Source: Armillaria gallica (Eukaryota; Basidiomycota; Agaricomycetes; Agaricales; Physalacriaceae). From it: a stretch of 64,000 bases of DNA. Below are positions 1-11,437 of the stretch, piece by piece; within the stretch, counting starts at the first letter, position 1, and every line of letters begins with the position of its first letter. The notes beneath the pieces were generated by a model. It saw nothing but the letters and a program-made list of their open reading frames with translations, made no database searches and was not told the DNA's origin. Location of the stretch: positions 8,184,001 to 8,248,000 of the forward strand of contig JBANDB010000001.1 of NCBI GenBank assembly GCA_037576215.1, given 5' to 3'. Made by a program: the position numbers and the translations under genes.

Positions 1-350
1 CTGGCATTGGGTCGACAAGTTTCCACTTCTAGGACCCACTTCGAGATGGAAATCCGTTTTTATTGAGACTACACGCCCGGATCTGAATTACCACACCACT
101 CTCAGATCGAGTTTCCTCGATGCATGTCTCCGATATTTTTATTGTTAATTTGAATACAAGCCATGTTAACATCTTCTGTTGTGATTTTATGCCATGGCGA
201 GTATTACATCGAACCACAGTGTTACATTCCTTGAGGATCAGTTTCCGTGTACAGGCCTTTTTGCGGGAACTACCAGTTTCTCATAGGTGCTCACGCGCAC
301 ACCAAGCAACCGGGCCAAAATCGAAGTCACAAAGCTATCCCCGATGCTCT

Positions 351-416
351 TGAATGCGTGTTCTAGTGGTCTAACGGCGATTCAGATGCCTGGGGTTCGA
401 TTCCCTATGGTCTTCA
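351..416 (+). repeat. tRNA-like module, CTAGTGGTCTAACGG type
   Basis: A-box-like CTAGTGGTCTAACGG is followed by B box GGTTCGATTCC at 394-404. The ends TGAA and TTCA can pair. A T5 run begins at 441. It is too short for a tRNA and has no anticodon arm. Sister copies lie at 11258, 52918 and 58893. Confidence 0.65.
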
Positions 417-519
417 TATGTTCTACCCAGGTCATGTATCTTTTTCACTCTTACAGGCTACTCGACCTCGCATTCTAAAGTGAAGTTATCACCAATGACT
501 TTTTATTGCTCTAAGCTTA

Positions 520-560
520 TACCTTATCGGATATGGCTCGTCGGACGCCATCAGGGCGCC
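520..560 (+). repeat. 5' half of a tRNA-like module
   Basis: ATCGGATATGG resembles the start of the copies at 5204 and 16198, but no B box follows. The next bases match the segment that precedes the copy at 6141, so a deletion probably joined two modules here. Confidence 0.4.
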
Positions 561-600
561 CCAGACTACACTGAGCGTTAATTATCATTCCTTATGGTTC

Positions 601-660
601 TGATGTCGCGCAATGGCGAGTGTGCTCACGGAAGCCTGGGGTTCAACTCCCTGCATCGCA
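601..660 (+). repeat. tRNA-like module, GATGTCGCG type
   Basis: GATGTCGCGCAATGGCGAG is followed by B box GGTTCAACTCC (640-650) and CATCGCA. The copy at 6141 has the same ends. Both lie just before the 3' end of a NAPE-PLD-like copy. Confidence 0.55.
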
Positions 661-744
661 GCATAGATAGGGACATACATCTTTTGCATGAGCAATCACT
701 TGTAGTGTTATAAGATGAGATAAAGTACAGCAAGTCGTAATGAT

Positions 745-2870
745 TTCAAATGGTTGACATTACTGGGCGGCGAGAACAAAGTCACCGGCAACTATACGAA
801 ACTTCTTACATTCTTCAGCGACTCCATAATCTCCGCGTCAGGATCTATATCCTGGATGAGAATAAGTATAGCAATGAAAGGAATAAAAGACGGCTCACCA
901 CCGACGTGTAGCACCCACCTTGCTCGACTTGAGCTTGAGGATACAAACACCATCTTGTGGCACATAATGTATAACGGCTGAGCTCATAGGTACCGGAAGG
1001 AAAGAGGCAATGAAGCGCACGAGGAGCACTGTACGTACCCGCCGTCAGACAGGATCCGCCAAACCGCTTCCCAATCTTTTTCGATATCCTGACAGTGATC
1101 TTTCCTTATCCCTATCTTCTCCATCATCGGGAGATCGATAAACGGCATCCGTAGCAGAGTACACTTTCACCGGAGAATGGTTCCATGATGTGATGGCCCC
1201 GACTGAAGAAATGCTGGGTCAGGGTACAAGTTGATGTGGAGGACGTCATGCGTATCCTCACGCATCAGGCGTTCCACCAATAAAGTGTATGCGCATGTGC
1301 TTTGGATAACCTCTTTGATGTACTTGTCATTGCCGACGGGAACAAAGATATGTGGCGCGCGCGTTGTTTTATATAAAAACAGTGCATATGGTGTATATCA
1401 GGCTAGGAAACGTGAGTACGGGGCGGCGCTGAGTCGGATAGCACTTACTAAGCTGATGATGACGACGATGTACGGCCGAAAGACTGCAAGTTTTGAATTG
1501 AATAGTGCCCTCGTATCTCTCCCCGAAAAGTTGATGAAACCATGTCATTTGATGTTCGTCAACGCATCTCCCGTACCTCATGTGGGTGTCTTGATAGGAA
1601 TCCTGACTCGAGGTTGGGTGAGAAATAAATGGGCCGGCTATCCAACAATCAGCGAAGGACACCCACAATTCCCATGGGGTAAAAACGCACCATAATCAGT
1701 ACATCTATCGTCTCCTTCGTTCTCTACCTCAGCGATGGATTCTGGAACCACACTGACTTGTCTTTGAAAGATGTACCAGGTATCTCCAAGAGTGGAGGCT
1801 CCGACGGGTTGAGTGTATGCGCGTCATCCTGCATCATGCGTCGCATGACGAGGACATGCGGTGGACATATCGGTTTCAAGAGCGTGGTTAGACTGAAGTT
1901 GGATGTCCATTCTAGAAGAGTGTTAGCGTGTGGCAGGATTAGGGAAGATGTCGCGTACTGCATGTAACGATTAAGCTAAAAGGAACATCAGCTGTGGCTT
2001 AGTGTGATAACAAGCTACTCACCGAAACAATGACTGCATTCGCCTCCTGTATATTTTCAACCGTCCACGGTGATTCGGTGTACATCTTTGCGCCGAGAAA
2101 CTGGCTAGGCAAAGATCTATCACCAAATACTGGGTCAAACAGCACCCTCGCACCTGTCTGTAGCAAACATACAAACGGAACTCTGACAAAGAAACATGCG
2201 TAGCGCAACAACCTTGCCTTGATCTCGCTTTGATGCTCCTCCTCCGTGTCGGTGTCCTCACAGGAATCGCAGCCGTTTCCGCTTAGGGTAAGCATCCATC
2301 GCTGAATCCGAATTCGAACAGAGGCCCTCGCGCCTCTCCTAGTATACTGACAACCGGAAGTCCGACAAGGGAAAAAATTTCGGCATAACCACGTCGTCTT
2401 GATCTCGTGGTTGCGTTCGTGCTCACAGGAAATCTGATGGCAGTCGTTTCGAATTGGAGGACAGCGGGGCCGGTACGTATTACATAGTCTAGCTATCAAA
2501 AATTAGTGGCGAAAATACCAGGACTAAAAACACGCACCATACTCGGAATATACATCCTCCTTCTTCCTCCGTGGGTCCGGAACCATAGAGGATCGTGCTC
2601 CAAGGCACTGGGTGACCTTGTTCTCACATTGTTCGTATACATGGATGGCCTGGTCGTGGATAAAACTATGCGCTGTCTTTGAGCTGTACTTATAGAAAGG
2701 AACGGTTTCCGTACTTCATGGTTGGAAGGAATGCCCGGCGCAATGACGTAGCCCGTGTCCAGAAATGGAATGGTCCCGCTACGATGCCGGCTCTTGCCGA
2801 TGGAAGCTGCATCCTCGCGCCCAAGTCTATCTGCCTCAATTTGACACTCTTCAACCTACAGTAATCACAT
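745..2870 (-). pseudogene. NAPE-PLD-like pseudogene, copy 1
   Basis: Read on the minus strand, this is a decayed relative of the metallo-hydrolase gene at 63044-64000. Recognisable parts are a first-exon region near 2520-2860, a stretch coding for GARVLFDPVFGDR near 2160, and 3'-exon remnants near 830-1400. The 17-nt micro-exon that carries the catalytic motif in the intact copy is present at 1959-1975 with both splice sites, but it would read LNRYM instead of HNHYD. Segments around 1490-1700 repeat an upstream exon, so the copy is also rearranged. No continuous reading frame remains. Confidence 0.75.
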
Positions 2871-3059
2871 AGGTATGCAGAATGTTCAATAATATTCTCT
2901 GATAAAGCTAGTCTAGAGTTATTTGCCTCGGCTGTCCTAACTAACGAGTTTTTCCTCTGCTTACCAGACATGTATTTTATTTTGATCGCCAGTATAGGAC
3001 CTCAACATTTACATTTATTTATCATCTCCAGGCCTTTGACCATGCGTATGTTGTATTTC

Positions 3060-4545
3060 TGATAGTACGTAAACTCCTCAAATATTGAAGGACAATCACC
3101 GACCTCGTGGATTCCCTCGACGTTGCGTCGAGGCGGTCCGGCGAACATGCTTGAGTCGTTTTACCTTCCATTTGGTGTTCTGTACCCTGATATCTTCCGG
3201 ATTTCTCTCAAAAATCCACTTCCAGCAAGAAAAGACCATCACAACTCTCGTGAACGGTGTACTACGAAAAATGTTGGTTCAGTCTGATGAATTGCCGTTC
3301 TCTGCGAGCAAAGCTAAGTAATTGTAACTTCATATCGTCGTTTCATAGACCAAATCCGTCCATTTCATTCTGAAGAAACCAGCTAGACGACAGCTCTCGT
3401 GCGCATTCTGTCATCATTTATTATACTTGGAGAGAATGGATCGTTGTCACGCAAGCAGAAGTGGTTGCTCTTGCCTTGATGTTTTCATTCTACATCATGA
3501 TAACCTACAGGCTATTTCGGAAGTGTGCATTAGTGTCTTTCAGGCTTCAATTTTACACCAAAGACAACTTATCGTTATTAAGCGAAGAAGGGTAGGTGAT
3601 TCTATATTTTTGTCATCGTTCCCTACTCTGGTCTCTTCAAGTTTATTTCTCAACACAGGAGTCAATCCAGCCAGACAGTACATTGATCACGCCCTTGTAA
3701 ATAGCACAAAGAGGTGAGTCAATCATCACCGCAATGTTGATCTCTCTTCACTAAGATATACCGATCCATCTAGACGCCCATTGATCAGACACTTGTGCTT
3801 CAAAACAAATAGAATACCAATAAGAGTGCGCAGGGATCTCACCCTACGATGACAATGAGAAAGCAGAATGGCTGGGCATGCCTCGGTGCTTAGTTTTGTA
3901 CCACCTTCCACTCGCTTATCGGCTGGTTGTTTTTTTGCAGGCATATACCTTATCTCTGATAATATGGGCACGGCTGCAAGATGAAACATCATCATCAACT
4001 ACGAGCATTGCGCTGAAATGACGTATCATTCTCCCGCAAGCAAATGTGGGACATCTACCTTCGTTTCGACGTTCCGTATACTGATCTCATGGTTCTTTCT
4101 CTCAAGACTACAATCTAACGAAAATAGACGCCTGTTCTGTCCTCATGGACACTGTCGCATGAGCAGTGTTTCTTCGAGACGATGAATAGCCGTGCCGCGA
4201 ACAAAGGTAATTCATCTTAGCTTTATATCGTCGTTTGATACATTGAGCTCTTCCATTCTATGTCTGAAGAAACCAAACCGACGACAGCGCTCGTTTACAT
4301 TCTATCACCGTCAAAATTGCTTCGAGACAATGTATCCTTGTCCCGTAAGCAAAGGTGAGAGTGATCTCACTTTCCTGTCGTCATTCTATACACTGATCTC
4401 CTCAAGTTTTGTTCTCACGGCAGTAGCGCATTCCAGAGAGACGATGCATTTATCACTCCTTTGTAGACGGCGTACAGCGGCTGATATTGCCTCACGACTC
4501 ACGGAAACTGACCATCGTCCCGCAACTATCAACTGAAGTACTGAT
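3060..4545 (+). repeat. Exon/intron-module array A
   Basis: Decayed modules repeat through this stretch. Each has an exon-like part reading roughly CGAGACGATGAATCGTC then CGCAAGCAAAG, a splice-donor-like GGTGAGT or GGTAAGT, a pyrimidine-rich stretch with CACTGATCTC, and an AG acceptor. Donor-like sites are visible near 3313, 3597, 3709, 4204 and 4346. Related arrays lie near 17640, 23990 and 36390. No intact reading frame crosses several modules, and I do not recognise a protein family. Confidence 0.5.
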
Positions 4546-4569
4546 TAGCGATGAAAGACTCGGATTACA

Positions 4570-4985
4570 AACATGCATCGTACTCAGCATATCTATCCTC
4601 CCACTCACCCTCCTGTTCGGGCCAAGGATTACGGGATCATACCGGCATGTCAGAGGTCCAATGGACTAGTAGGTGTCCTCCTTTCTCTTTCTTGTCCTCG
4701 TCAAGGGCATGGATGGTGGCGGTCTAAATTAGCTGTAGATGTATACAATTCCCGCAGCCTGAGATGTCTAAAATGGAATATATTATACCACAGCCAGTGC
4801 ATGCCTGAGGACGATTTTGTCTCTCTGACATTATGGAGAAGAAAGCGCTGCCATCGACTATACAAATCCTCTTACACTCTTAATCGGCATATTGGTCTGT
4901 TCTGCTGTCTTCATCAGATCCTATATGAGAATAAGTACAGGGACTAAAAGCGTAAAAAGTGGTATCGTCGTCCTCGGAAAAGCAG
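4570..4985 (-). pseudogene. Two NAPE-PLD-like gene fragments
   Basis: About 4570-4740 matches the first-exon side of the NAPE-PLD-like copies (compare 8160-8310). About 4810-4985 matches the 3'-exon side, including CCTATATGAGAATAAGTA, which is also at 6451. The middle of the gene is missing. The stretch 4986-5200 shows nothing I can name. Confidence 0.45.
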
Positions 4986-5203
4986 AAATAAGTAGTCGCC
5001 TCCTAACCAAAGTCACGAACAATCCCCAATAGTCTCACGCCGAGTGATATTCATCTGGTATTCCTAGTGTGTCTTGTCTACGTCGCCCTTCACAGTATTC
5101 GCCGTGGGTGAATAACCTCTCTACGTCAGCCCCATCCCACGGAGGTGCCCTTTTATTGCTTTTACATTGGTTCCAGTTGCTGAACATCTAATAGCCTATA
5201 CCC

Positions 5204-5264
5204 GATCGGATATGGTTGAACAGTTTCTTGACTGCCTGGGTTTCGATTCCCTGGGGTACGATTA
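5204..5264 (+). repeat. tRNA-like module, CGGATATGG type
   Basis: GATCGGATATGGTTGAAC is followed by B box GTTTCGATTCC (5240-5250). The end contains CGAT, which can pair with ATCG at the start. About 61 nt long. Confidence 0.6.
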
Positions 5265-5600
5265 TGTAGCGAATATAGGACATGCCCAAGGGCCTTTTTG
5301 AGCGAAGGGCCAAGGCACTGTGCACTACACTATGAAGGGGAAGATTACGCAACTCGTGGTGGAACAGTTCAGTCCAGGGACCCGGCTCTCGGATACGTTC
5401 TTTCCGGGGTATATGTACATAACGGTTAGCATACCACTGTTGGTTCGACTCCGTCGATCTGACATTGGCATTTATCAATACTGCCTGTTTCACAGTGTGG
5501 CTTTCGACGTATAATTTCTCCTACCTCTTCAGCCAAATACCGCAATACAGGATCAACACCCAAAGAATCTCGACATAGAGCTTCGCTAAAATGTGCTCTC

Positions 5601-5640
5601 TATCCGAATCTGGTGCAACGGTGAGGCGCTACATATCAAG
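5601..5640 (+). repeat. tRNA-like module, A-box half only
   Basis: CCGAATCTGGTGCAACGG matches the first half of modules at 52689, 53458 and 59263. No B box follows within 100 nt. Confidence 0.45.
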
Positions 5641-5742
5641 TCCATCAATTACCCTCATGCTGCGATTGACCTGAGTTTTCCTACAGTTTAACAATAGAGT
5701 TTGTACGAAGGCTCCTCCACCCGAGTTTTGTCCTTCTATATA

Positions 5743-5802
5743 ATCGTGTATGGTGTAACAGCTGTCAGGCCCAGTAGGGGTTCGATTCCCCCAGACCCTA
5801 TG
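5743..5802 (+). repeat. tRNA-like module
   Basis: GTATGGTGTAACAGCTGTCA is followed by B box GGTTCGATTCC (5779-5789). Close to the copy at 11978. The segment at 5880-5910 holds a weaker B-box remnant that matches 12110-12165. Confidence 0.65.
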
Positions 5803-5983
5803 TCCGCAGTCGGAGATTCTGTTTTATTTTCTTCCATCCTATTACCGGACGTGCCGACTCGCTAGAGATACATTAATTTCCGCCGGACCAGGTTCTAATT
5901 CCCTACATTAAACGAGCCTCGGGTGCAAAGTCAAAAATTCCCCCCTTCATGCAATACAGAATATATCAGCACCCTTCAACAAG

Positions 5984-6045
5984 GACAGATATGGTGTAAT
6001 TGCTAGCGGTTACGAACGAGGGTTCGATTCCTTGTACTCTAATAG
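5984..6045 (+). repeat. tRNA-like module
   Basis: CAGATATGGTGTAATTGCTA resembles the 5' half of fungal tRNA-Glu. The B box GGTTCGATTCC is at 6021-6031. A T5 run follows about 6065. Confidence 0.65.
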
Positions 6046-6140
6046 GTTCTCGTCTCGAGTCACACTTTTTCGAACCCTTTCAGTGAAATGCACAGGCGCC
6101 CTAGAGTACACTAAGCGTTAATCATCCTAGTTTACGGCTC

Positions 6141-6208
6141 TGATGTCGCGTAATGGCGAGCGCTATCAGTGATCACGACAGCCTAAGGGTTCAATTCCCT
6201 GCATCGCA
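6141..6208 (+). repeat. tRNA-like module, GATGTCGCG type
   Basis: Starts TGATGTCGCGTAATGGCGAG, has B box GGTTCAATTCC at 6188-6198 and ends GCATCGCA. Sister of 601-660, and like it followed by a NAPE-PLD-like copy. Confidence 0.6.
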
Positions 6209-6329
6209 TATGTACAAGGAGGTGGCAGAAATATTTTGCACGAGCATTGATTAAAATGGTATACGTGTGGATGGAACTGATATGAATGACAGTGTGTACC
6301 GCCTTTAAGCCTACAATTATCGCAGCGGG

Positions 6330-8560
6330 CGGTATCTAATATTGAAGACAGTATAGCAAACAATAATGATCTCACATCCATGATATGACCGAGAAGAAAG
6401 AGCATCCATCGACTATCGCTTAATGATCTGATCTGTCGTCCTCATTGGATCCTATATGAGAATAAGTAGAGGGAGAAAGGGCATAGAAAACGGCTGACTG
6501 CCAATGCGTAGCAACCACCTAAAGGATTCGAGGACTATCCCGGAGCACACCATGTATAGATGAACCACCACGGCTCAATGCACTGGAAGGAAATAAGTCA
6601 ATGAAATTCAAACGAGCACTAAACGTACCCATCGGCAGATTGGCTCCGCCAAACCGCCCTCTAATCTCGTTGAATGTCGGGCACCGTCGCTTTCTTATCC
6701 ATGTTTCAGGCGGTATCACCTGTCGCGCGTCACGAGTGAAGTACATATTCACCCGAACGTCTTTCCCTGATGGAATGACCCCGACCAGTGAAATACTGGA
6801 CCGTGGTAGAGGTTAACGTGAAGGACGTTGCTGGTATCTTCATGCATCGGTCGTTCCCCTGAGTTAGTGTATGGGTATATGCCTTGGATACCCCCGCAAT
6901 TCAATATGCTACTCTTGGCCTAGGTGCGGCGTGTCTATTCAAAGTGCATGGAAATAGTGTGTACCAGTCTAGGAAGAGTGAGCACGCGATAGAGCTACAG
7001 AGGACGACGCTTAATGGGAAGGTGACGACAACGTACTCTTCAGGCTGGATGAGAATATACTGCTGGGTCGAACATTGCCCTCGTACCTCTCCCCGGAAGC
7101 TCGACGAGGAACCAAGCGTGGCTGAAACGCGTTGCCTTGATGTTCGCCATTGCATCCGCCGCAGCACACGTTGGTGTCCTGGGAGAAATCCTGAGGTGAG
7201 GTTTATTGCGAGAGAATTTGGCTAGCTGTCCGACGCTCAGCGATAAAAACACGAGTAGCAGGGAACAAACACGCACCACATTCAGTGAATACTTCTTATT
7301 CGTCCTCTAGCTCTGACATAGATCAGAGAATCACATTGGCTCGTCTGTGAGAGACGTGCGGTATATCTCCACGCGTCGAGTCTGGTACTAGCCCAGTGTA
7401 TGTGTTTGATCCTTCAGTATGCCTAACATGGCGAGAACATGCGGTGTGCGGGTGCGTTCCAATGAGCGTTCATGCAAAGGATGGGTGTCTATGTTAGAAG
7501 TGAGTAAAGAGCGATGGGATACAAGAGGATGACGCGTACTAGTCGCAATGATTAAGCTAACAAGAACATCAGCTACGGCTTACAGCTGTTTGCATACAGC
7601 TTGACAGTCAGGGGGGCTTTCGTGGATGATGAAAAGCTCGGACTTCGTCATAAACCGTGCTTTGGGGACTTCGAGCGCACGAAATGGCCATAGACAACCC
7701 ACAAACGCGTCATCAAGCCTTTAAACCGCGGCTTATGACGAAGTCCAGATCACTCTCTTCTCTCGCGCAAAACGCCCCCTACTGTCAAGCTGTGTGCAAA
7801 CAGCTGTAATTTCATAGCGATCTATCCACAGAAATGACGACTGATCCATGCCTTATATCCTCAAACTTGCACGATGGATGGTTGGCTCCGGCTTCGGAGA
7901 GGCTGCCTAAGCGAGTATTTAGCTCTAAACGCGCGATCAAACAGCATCCTCGCACTGAACCTTGCGAACTGACAAGCGGCCAGTCGATGACAACACAGGC
8001 GTGGCGCAACCATGCCGCCTTGATGTCACGGTTGTGCTCGTCCGCGATGGAGTCCTCTCGGGAATCGCAGTCATCGGGACTTGGGGTAAGGGGGGCTGTT
8101 GCGCTTGACATAGAAGAGCTATCAACCGGTTAGTGACGAAAGACCAGGAGAAGAAACACGCACAATACTCAGAACATCCATCCTCCCGCTCGCCCACCAC
8201 CTCGGTCACGGTGTTTGGAACTATACTGGCTTGTCAGAGATACAATGTGCTGGGTGACTGCCTTTTTCTGTCCTCCTTCGTTGACAACAAGGATGGGAGG
8301 TACAGATCGGGAATAGACGTGCTCTGTATTTGAGCTGTTCTCTTAGAAAATAACGGAACTCACACCCTGGTTCTGTACATAGTCGGAGGGAAGGTGAGGC
8401 GATGATGACGTAGCCCCGCATCCAGAAATGGCAGGGTTCCGCTACAATGCCGGCACTTGCCGACGGGTGCTGGATCCCGTTGGGACTACAAATCTATCGG
8501 ACTGGGCTACATCTGATCATAATCGCCTGGGGATGCATAGTGGTAAAGAATTATTTCTGG
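6330..8560 (-). pseudogene. NAPE-PLD-like pseudogene, copy 2
   Basis: A near full-length minus-strand copy in register with copy 1. Exon remnants run from about 8480 (5' side) to about 6330 (3' side). The 17-nt catalytic micro-exon is at 7540-7556 with its splice dinucleotides, but it reads LNHCD, losing the first metal-binding His. A 224-bp MITE (7583-7806) sits in the intron next to it. Frameshifts and stops are frequent. Fragments around 7040-7200 and 7940-8110 still encode pieces resembling the family's upstream exon. Confidence 0.75.
7583..7806. mobile_element. TA-flanked MITE, 224 bp
   Basis: The ends are near-perfect inverted repeats beginning CAGCTGTTTGCA and running through CAGCTTGACAGT, flanked by TA on both sides. 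This fits a Tc1/mariner-type element. A second, internal inverted repeat of 14 bp (GGACTTCGTCATAA at 7640-7653, complement at 7733-7746) is perfect. There is no coding capacity. It interrupts an intron of NAPE-PLD-like copy 2. Confidence 0.8.
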
Positions 8561-8712
8561 TCACATCAGCCTAGAGTTCCCAGCAGGCCTTTGCGTCTTC
8601 TATCCTCCATGTATAGCACCCTCACTACACGTCTAGACAACTGCTTATTCCCTTGTGATCCGCAATCCAGTTGCTATTTATGTATATGGAAAACGGGACG
8701 AGCCCTTGAATC

Positions 8713-8770
8713 CTAGATATCGTGCAATGGGGAGTATTATCCTCGTGGTCGGGTTCAATTCCCTATCTCC
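8713..8770 (+). repeat. tRNA-like module
   Basis: TAGATATCGTGCAATGG is followed by B box GGTTCAATTCC (8752-8762). A T6 run starts at 8793, 31 nt after the B box. Confidence 0.6.
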
Positions 8771-8908
8771 GGCATATTTTTGAAAAAGAGCCTTTTTTGA
8801 CAAATGGACGGACCCCTGGATCCAGGTGGAGGGTAGTTCAGATGATCATGTGTCGAAACATTCAAAGTATCGACAATGTAGTGCTGTGCTAATTTCAGCA
8901 GAAAGTAC

Positions 8909-9225
8909 TAGGGATCACCACGGGTAACCCACGGGTGCCGCAAAGCCGACCCGGACCCATACCCGGCTGACCCATACCCGGGACCCGCATGGGTTTCGGG
9001 CCGGGTCGGAGTCATGGCGGAGTCAGACTTTTTTTGATTGCATCGAAAATCATTTATTTTGAGCTAATCTATCATTTACAGTTGGTCTGTAATCAAAATA
9101 GCCGTGTAAAGGCCCGGGATCACGGCACGGGTACAGCCCCCATCCAGCGATGGCAACCCGTACCCATACCCGCCGGGTAAGGGTCCGGTACCTGGCAAAA
9201 CCCGCTGTACCCTTGGTTTTCTCTA
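8909..9225. mobile_element. hAT-type MITE, 317 bp
   Basis: Flanked by an exact 8-bp direct repeat GAAAGTAC (8901-8908 and 9226-9233), the target-site length of hAT elements. The ends are imperfect inverted repeats, TAGGGATCACCACGGGT against TAGAGAAAACCAAGGGT. Both arms are rich in CCCGGGT and ACCCGTACCC words; the middle is AT-rich. No coding capacity. Confidence 0.85.
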
Positions 9226-9265
9226 GAAAGTACAGGTTGTATTGTTACCCGCCCACTTCGCTCGC

Positions 9266-9324
9266 ATGAATACAGTCAAATGGCTAGTGCGTCATTGGTG
9301 AGGGGTTCAACTCCATATATTAAA
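9266..9324 (+). repeat. tRNA-like module
   Basis: ATACAGTCAAATGGCTAGTG is followed by B box GGTTCAACTCC (9304-9314) and a weak end match. The A-box part is decayed. Confidence 0.5.
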
Positions 9325-9634
9325 GATGATTTCAAGTAATGTGCTTCATTTTTAACTATACGAGTGATTCATCTGAGGTGCATGTATATTTGTTCTCTCC
9401 ACCTTCAGTCTGATGCTTCGAAGTCGGCTGCAGGCTATCTTTATGTTCAGGTACCTGTAAAGCAAGGAAGAAGATTTGGTGAGGCGGATAAATCCCCAAC
9501 TCCTTCGTCATCCTCTGTTACACCACAAGAGTACTACAAACCTCAATTCCCTGAGCGGTGTAACAAGTTTTCAAGGCCAGCTCTTTTTGTTCAGGGAATA
9601 AATTTCGGTTCACCGCTACCAATTTATGAGTAAT
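9325..9634. other. Spacer without a recognised gene
   Basis: Contains one 89-codon open frame on the plus strand (9364-9633) with no recognisable motif. I do not call it a gene. Confidence 0.4.
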
Positions 9635-9651
9635 AGGATATGGTCCAGCAG
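9635..9651 (+). repeat. tRNA-like module, left part, split by a solo LTR
   Basis: GGATATGGTCCAGCAG is the usual module start. The rest appears to resume after the LTR at 10191, where GCTGATTCCCC (about 10210) may be the decayed B box. Confidence 0.4.
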
Positions 9652-10190
9652 TGTCAGGCCGGAAGCCGGGCCGGTAGAAAACCAGAGATTGGACCGAGAA
9701 AAGGTGCTGAGTAAGCACTTACTAATCGCTTAGTAAGTCGTCGGCCATCCATAGCAGGTGAGAATCATGCCCGACCCGATAGATGAGTAAGCAGTGCGCC
9801 ATGATGTGCCTACTAGCAGGAAATCCTTACTAATACCCGTATAGGATGGCCGAAGGCTGAGTAATCCAAGTATCTAAAAATAGGATAGCCAACTTGTATA
9901 TAAAGGCCAGGAAATGAAATGCAATGTAACTTTTTACACCCCAGAAAGAGAGTATTGAATTCAGAACGAGAGGTGGATAAGTCTCCACCATCTTAAGCAG
10001 CAAGATCACAAAGTCAAGAAGACTTTGTGAAGTCAGTCAGTTAACAGTCAGAACAACAGTCAGTTGCCAACCACCATATGGTTGGCCCAGTAGCAGTAAC
10101 AGTAGCAAGAAATCAGAGATCGAAGCGCATGCGCGCTCTGATTAATTTTCAATATCATACACGTTCATTCGTTGGACGTCCTTGGAGTCA
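9652..10190. mobile_element. Solo LTR, 539 bp
   Basis: Starts TG, ends CA, and is flanked by the 5-bp direct repeat AGCAG (9647-9651 and 10191-10195). Inside is a TATATAAAGG promoter-like site near 9897. The CTGAGTAAGC and GGATGGCCG words resemble those I associate with fungal Copia LTRs. No internal retrotransposon coding region is attached, so it is a solo LTR. The superfamily is an inference. Confidence 0.7.
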
Positions 10191-10267
10191 AGCAGAGTAT
10201 AGCACACGTGCTGATTCCCCTGAACTCACCTTGTCGTACTAACATTTACAGTATGATATAACCTAGT

Positions 10268-10773
10268 TAGTGAAAAGCACGGGTGCCCCGGGTTTTGCCG
10301 GGTTGCCGGGTCGGGTACCACACGGGTCGGGTACGGGTCAGCATGTGGCAACCCGGGGTGTACCCGGCTGACCCGTGATAACCCGTTGTATGGAATCACA
10401 TCAACAAAAAGCTACGAAGCAATTTGGCGTAGTGGTTAAAATGGCTGCTTTGGTTTTATTTTGCATCACGCAAGTCAGCGAGTTCAAGTCTCGCTTGCTG
10501 TTACTTCATCATGATGTCATCTCCGGTTGCGAGATTAGTTTACAACCGGAAATGAGGTCATAGTTTAGTATGTCTGTCTTAAATAATATTGTTTATTTCA
10601 TAATATAATTATAATTTAAAAATTCCTCATTTGAATACCCGGCAACCCGGCAACCCGTGAAAAATACCTGCAACCCGGCTGGAACCCGTACCCGTTGCTC
10701 CGGGTTATTACCCTTGCGGGTACGGGTACGGGTTGGCTTTCTGAACCCGGGGGTTTACCCGGGCTATTCACTA
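10268..10773. mobile_element. hAT-type MITE, 506 bp, carrying a tRNA-like insert
   Basis: Flanked by an exact 8-bp direct repeat AACCTAGT (10260-10267 and 10774-10781). The ends are imperfect inverted repeats, TAGTGAAAAGCACGGGT against TAGTGAATAGCCCGGGT. The arms are dense in CCCGGG, ACCCGTACCC and CAACCCGG words, as in the element at 8909, so the two are probably one family. Its middle carries a tRNA-like sequence (10418-10500). Confidence 0.9.
10418..10500 (+). tRNA. tRNA-like sequence inside a MITE
   Basis: A good A box TGGCGTAGTGG (10425-10435) is followed by a T-arm in which GCGAG pairs with CTCGC around TTCAAGT (10478-10494). AGCAA at the start pairs with TTGCT near the end. The region between the arms is irregular and I cannot place an anticodon, so it is a tRNA relic or a SINE-like head, not a confident tRNA gene. 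It differs from the window's tRNA-Glu-like family. Confidence 0.5.
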
Positions 10774-10899
10774 AACCTAGTCACCCCTAAATTCTTGTGA
10801 CAGCGGGTTATTGGATGCCCATGGTTCGATACGACACACTTCCGTTCCTTTTTACATGCGCACAACTTATATAAAGCATTGATTGCCAGTCATCCCGAT

Positions 10900-11257
10900 A
10901 TTCAGGCGATGGGTGTCCATTTCTCGGACCCACTTCGAAGGTGGAGGTTCTTTCTTGTTGAGATTATGTGCCAAAGTCTAAATTAGCACACCACGACCTA
11001 ATCAATTTTCCTCAATCCACATCTCCGATGTTTCTATCTTTAAGTTGAATACAAGCCACATTGATATTTTCTGACCAGATCTGATGAATTTGAAAGTGTT
11101 ACATCCGACTGCAGTGTTCCATTCCCTGAGGTTAAGGATTCATCGATAGGCCTTTTACTGGAGTGATCAATTTTAGTCTTATAGAGGGCTCTCATTCGCA
11201 CTCTCTAGCCGCCCAACAAACAGAGTCATGGAAACCATTCCCAACATGCATGTTCTA
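10900..11257. repeat. Second copy of the segment at 1-350
   Basis: Shares GGACCCACTTCGA, TTGAATACAAGCCA and other words in order with 45-350. It ends, as that segment does, in a CTAGTGGTC-type tRNA-like module. No gene seen. Confidence 0.6.
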
Positions 11258-11320
11258 GTGTGTTCTAGTGGTCAAACGGAGAGTTGGTTGCCTAGGGTTC
11301 AATTCCCTATGCTGTTCATG
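11258..11320 (+). repeat. tRNA-like module, CTAGTGGTC type
   Basis: TTCTAGTGGTCAAACGG is followed by B box GGTTCAATTCC (11296-11306). A T5 run begins at 11340. Confidence 0.6.
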
Positions 11321-11437
11321 GAAATCATTCCAGGAAGTCTTTTTCACGTTTACATGTTCGTTGACCTCAGCGAAGCACCGTTCTACAGTGAAGTTATCAA
11401 CAATGTCCTTTCATTGCATGAACCTATCTACACCCTA

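Noticed and set aside
1231..1695. 154-codon plus-strand open frame
   Set aside because: It runs antisense through NAPE-PLD-like copy 1; its peptide has no motif and the matching part of other copies is not open.
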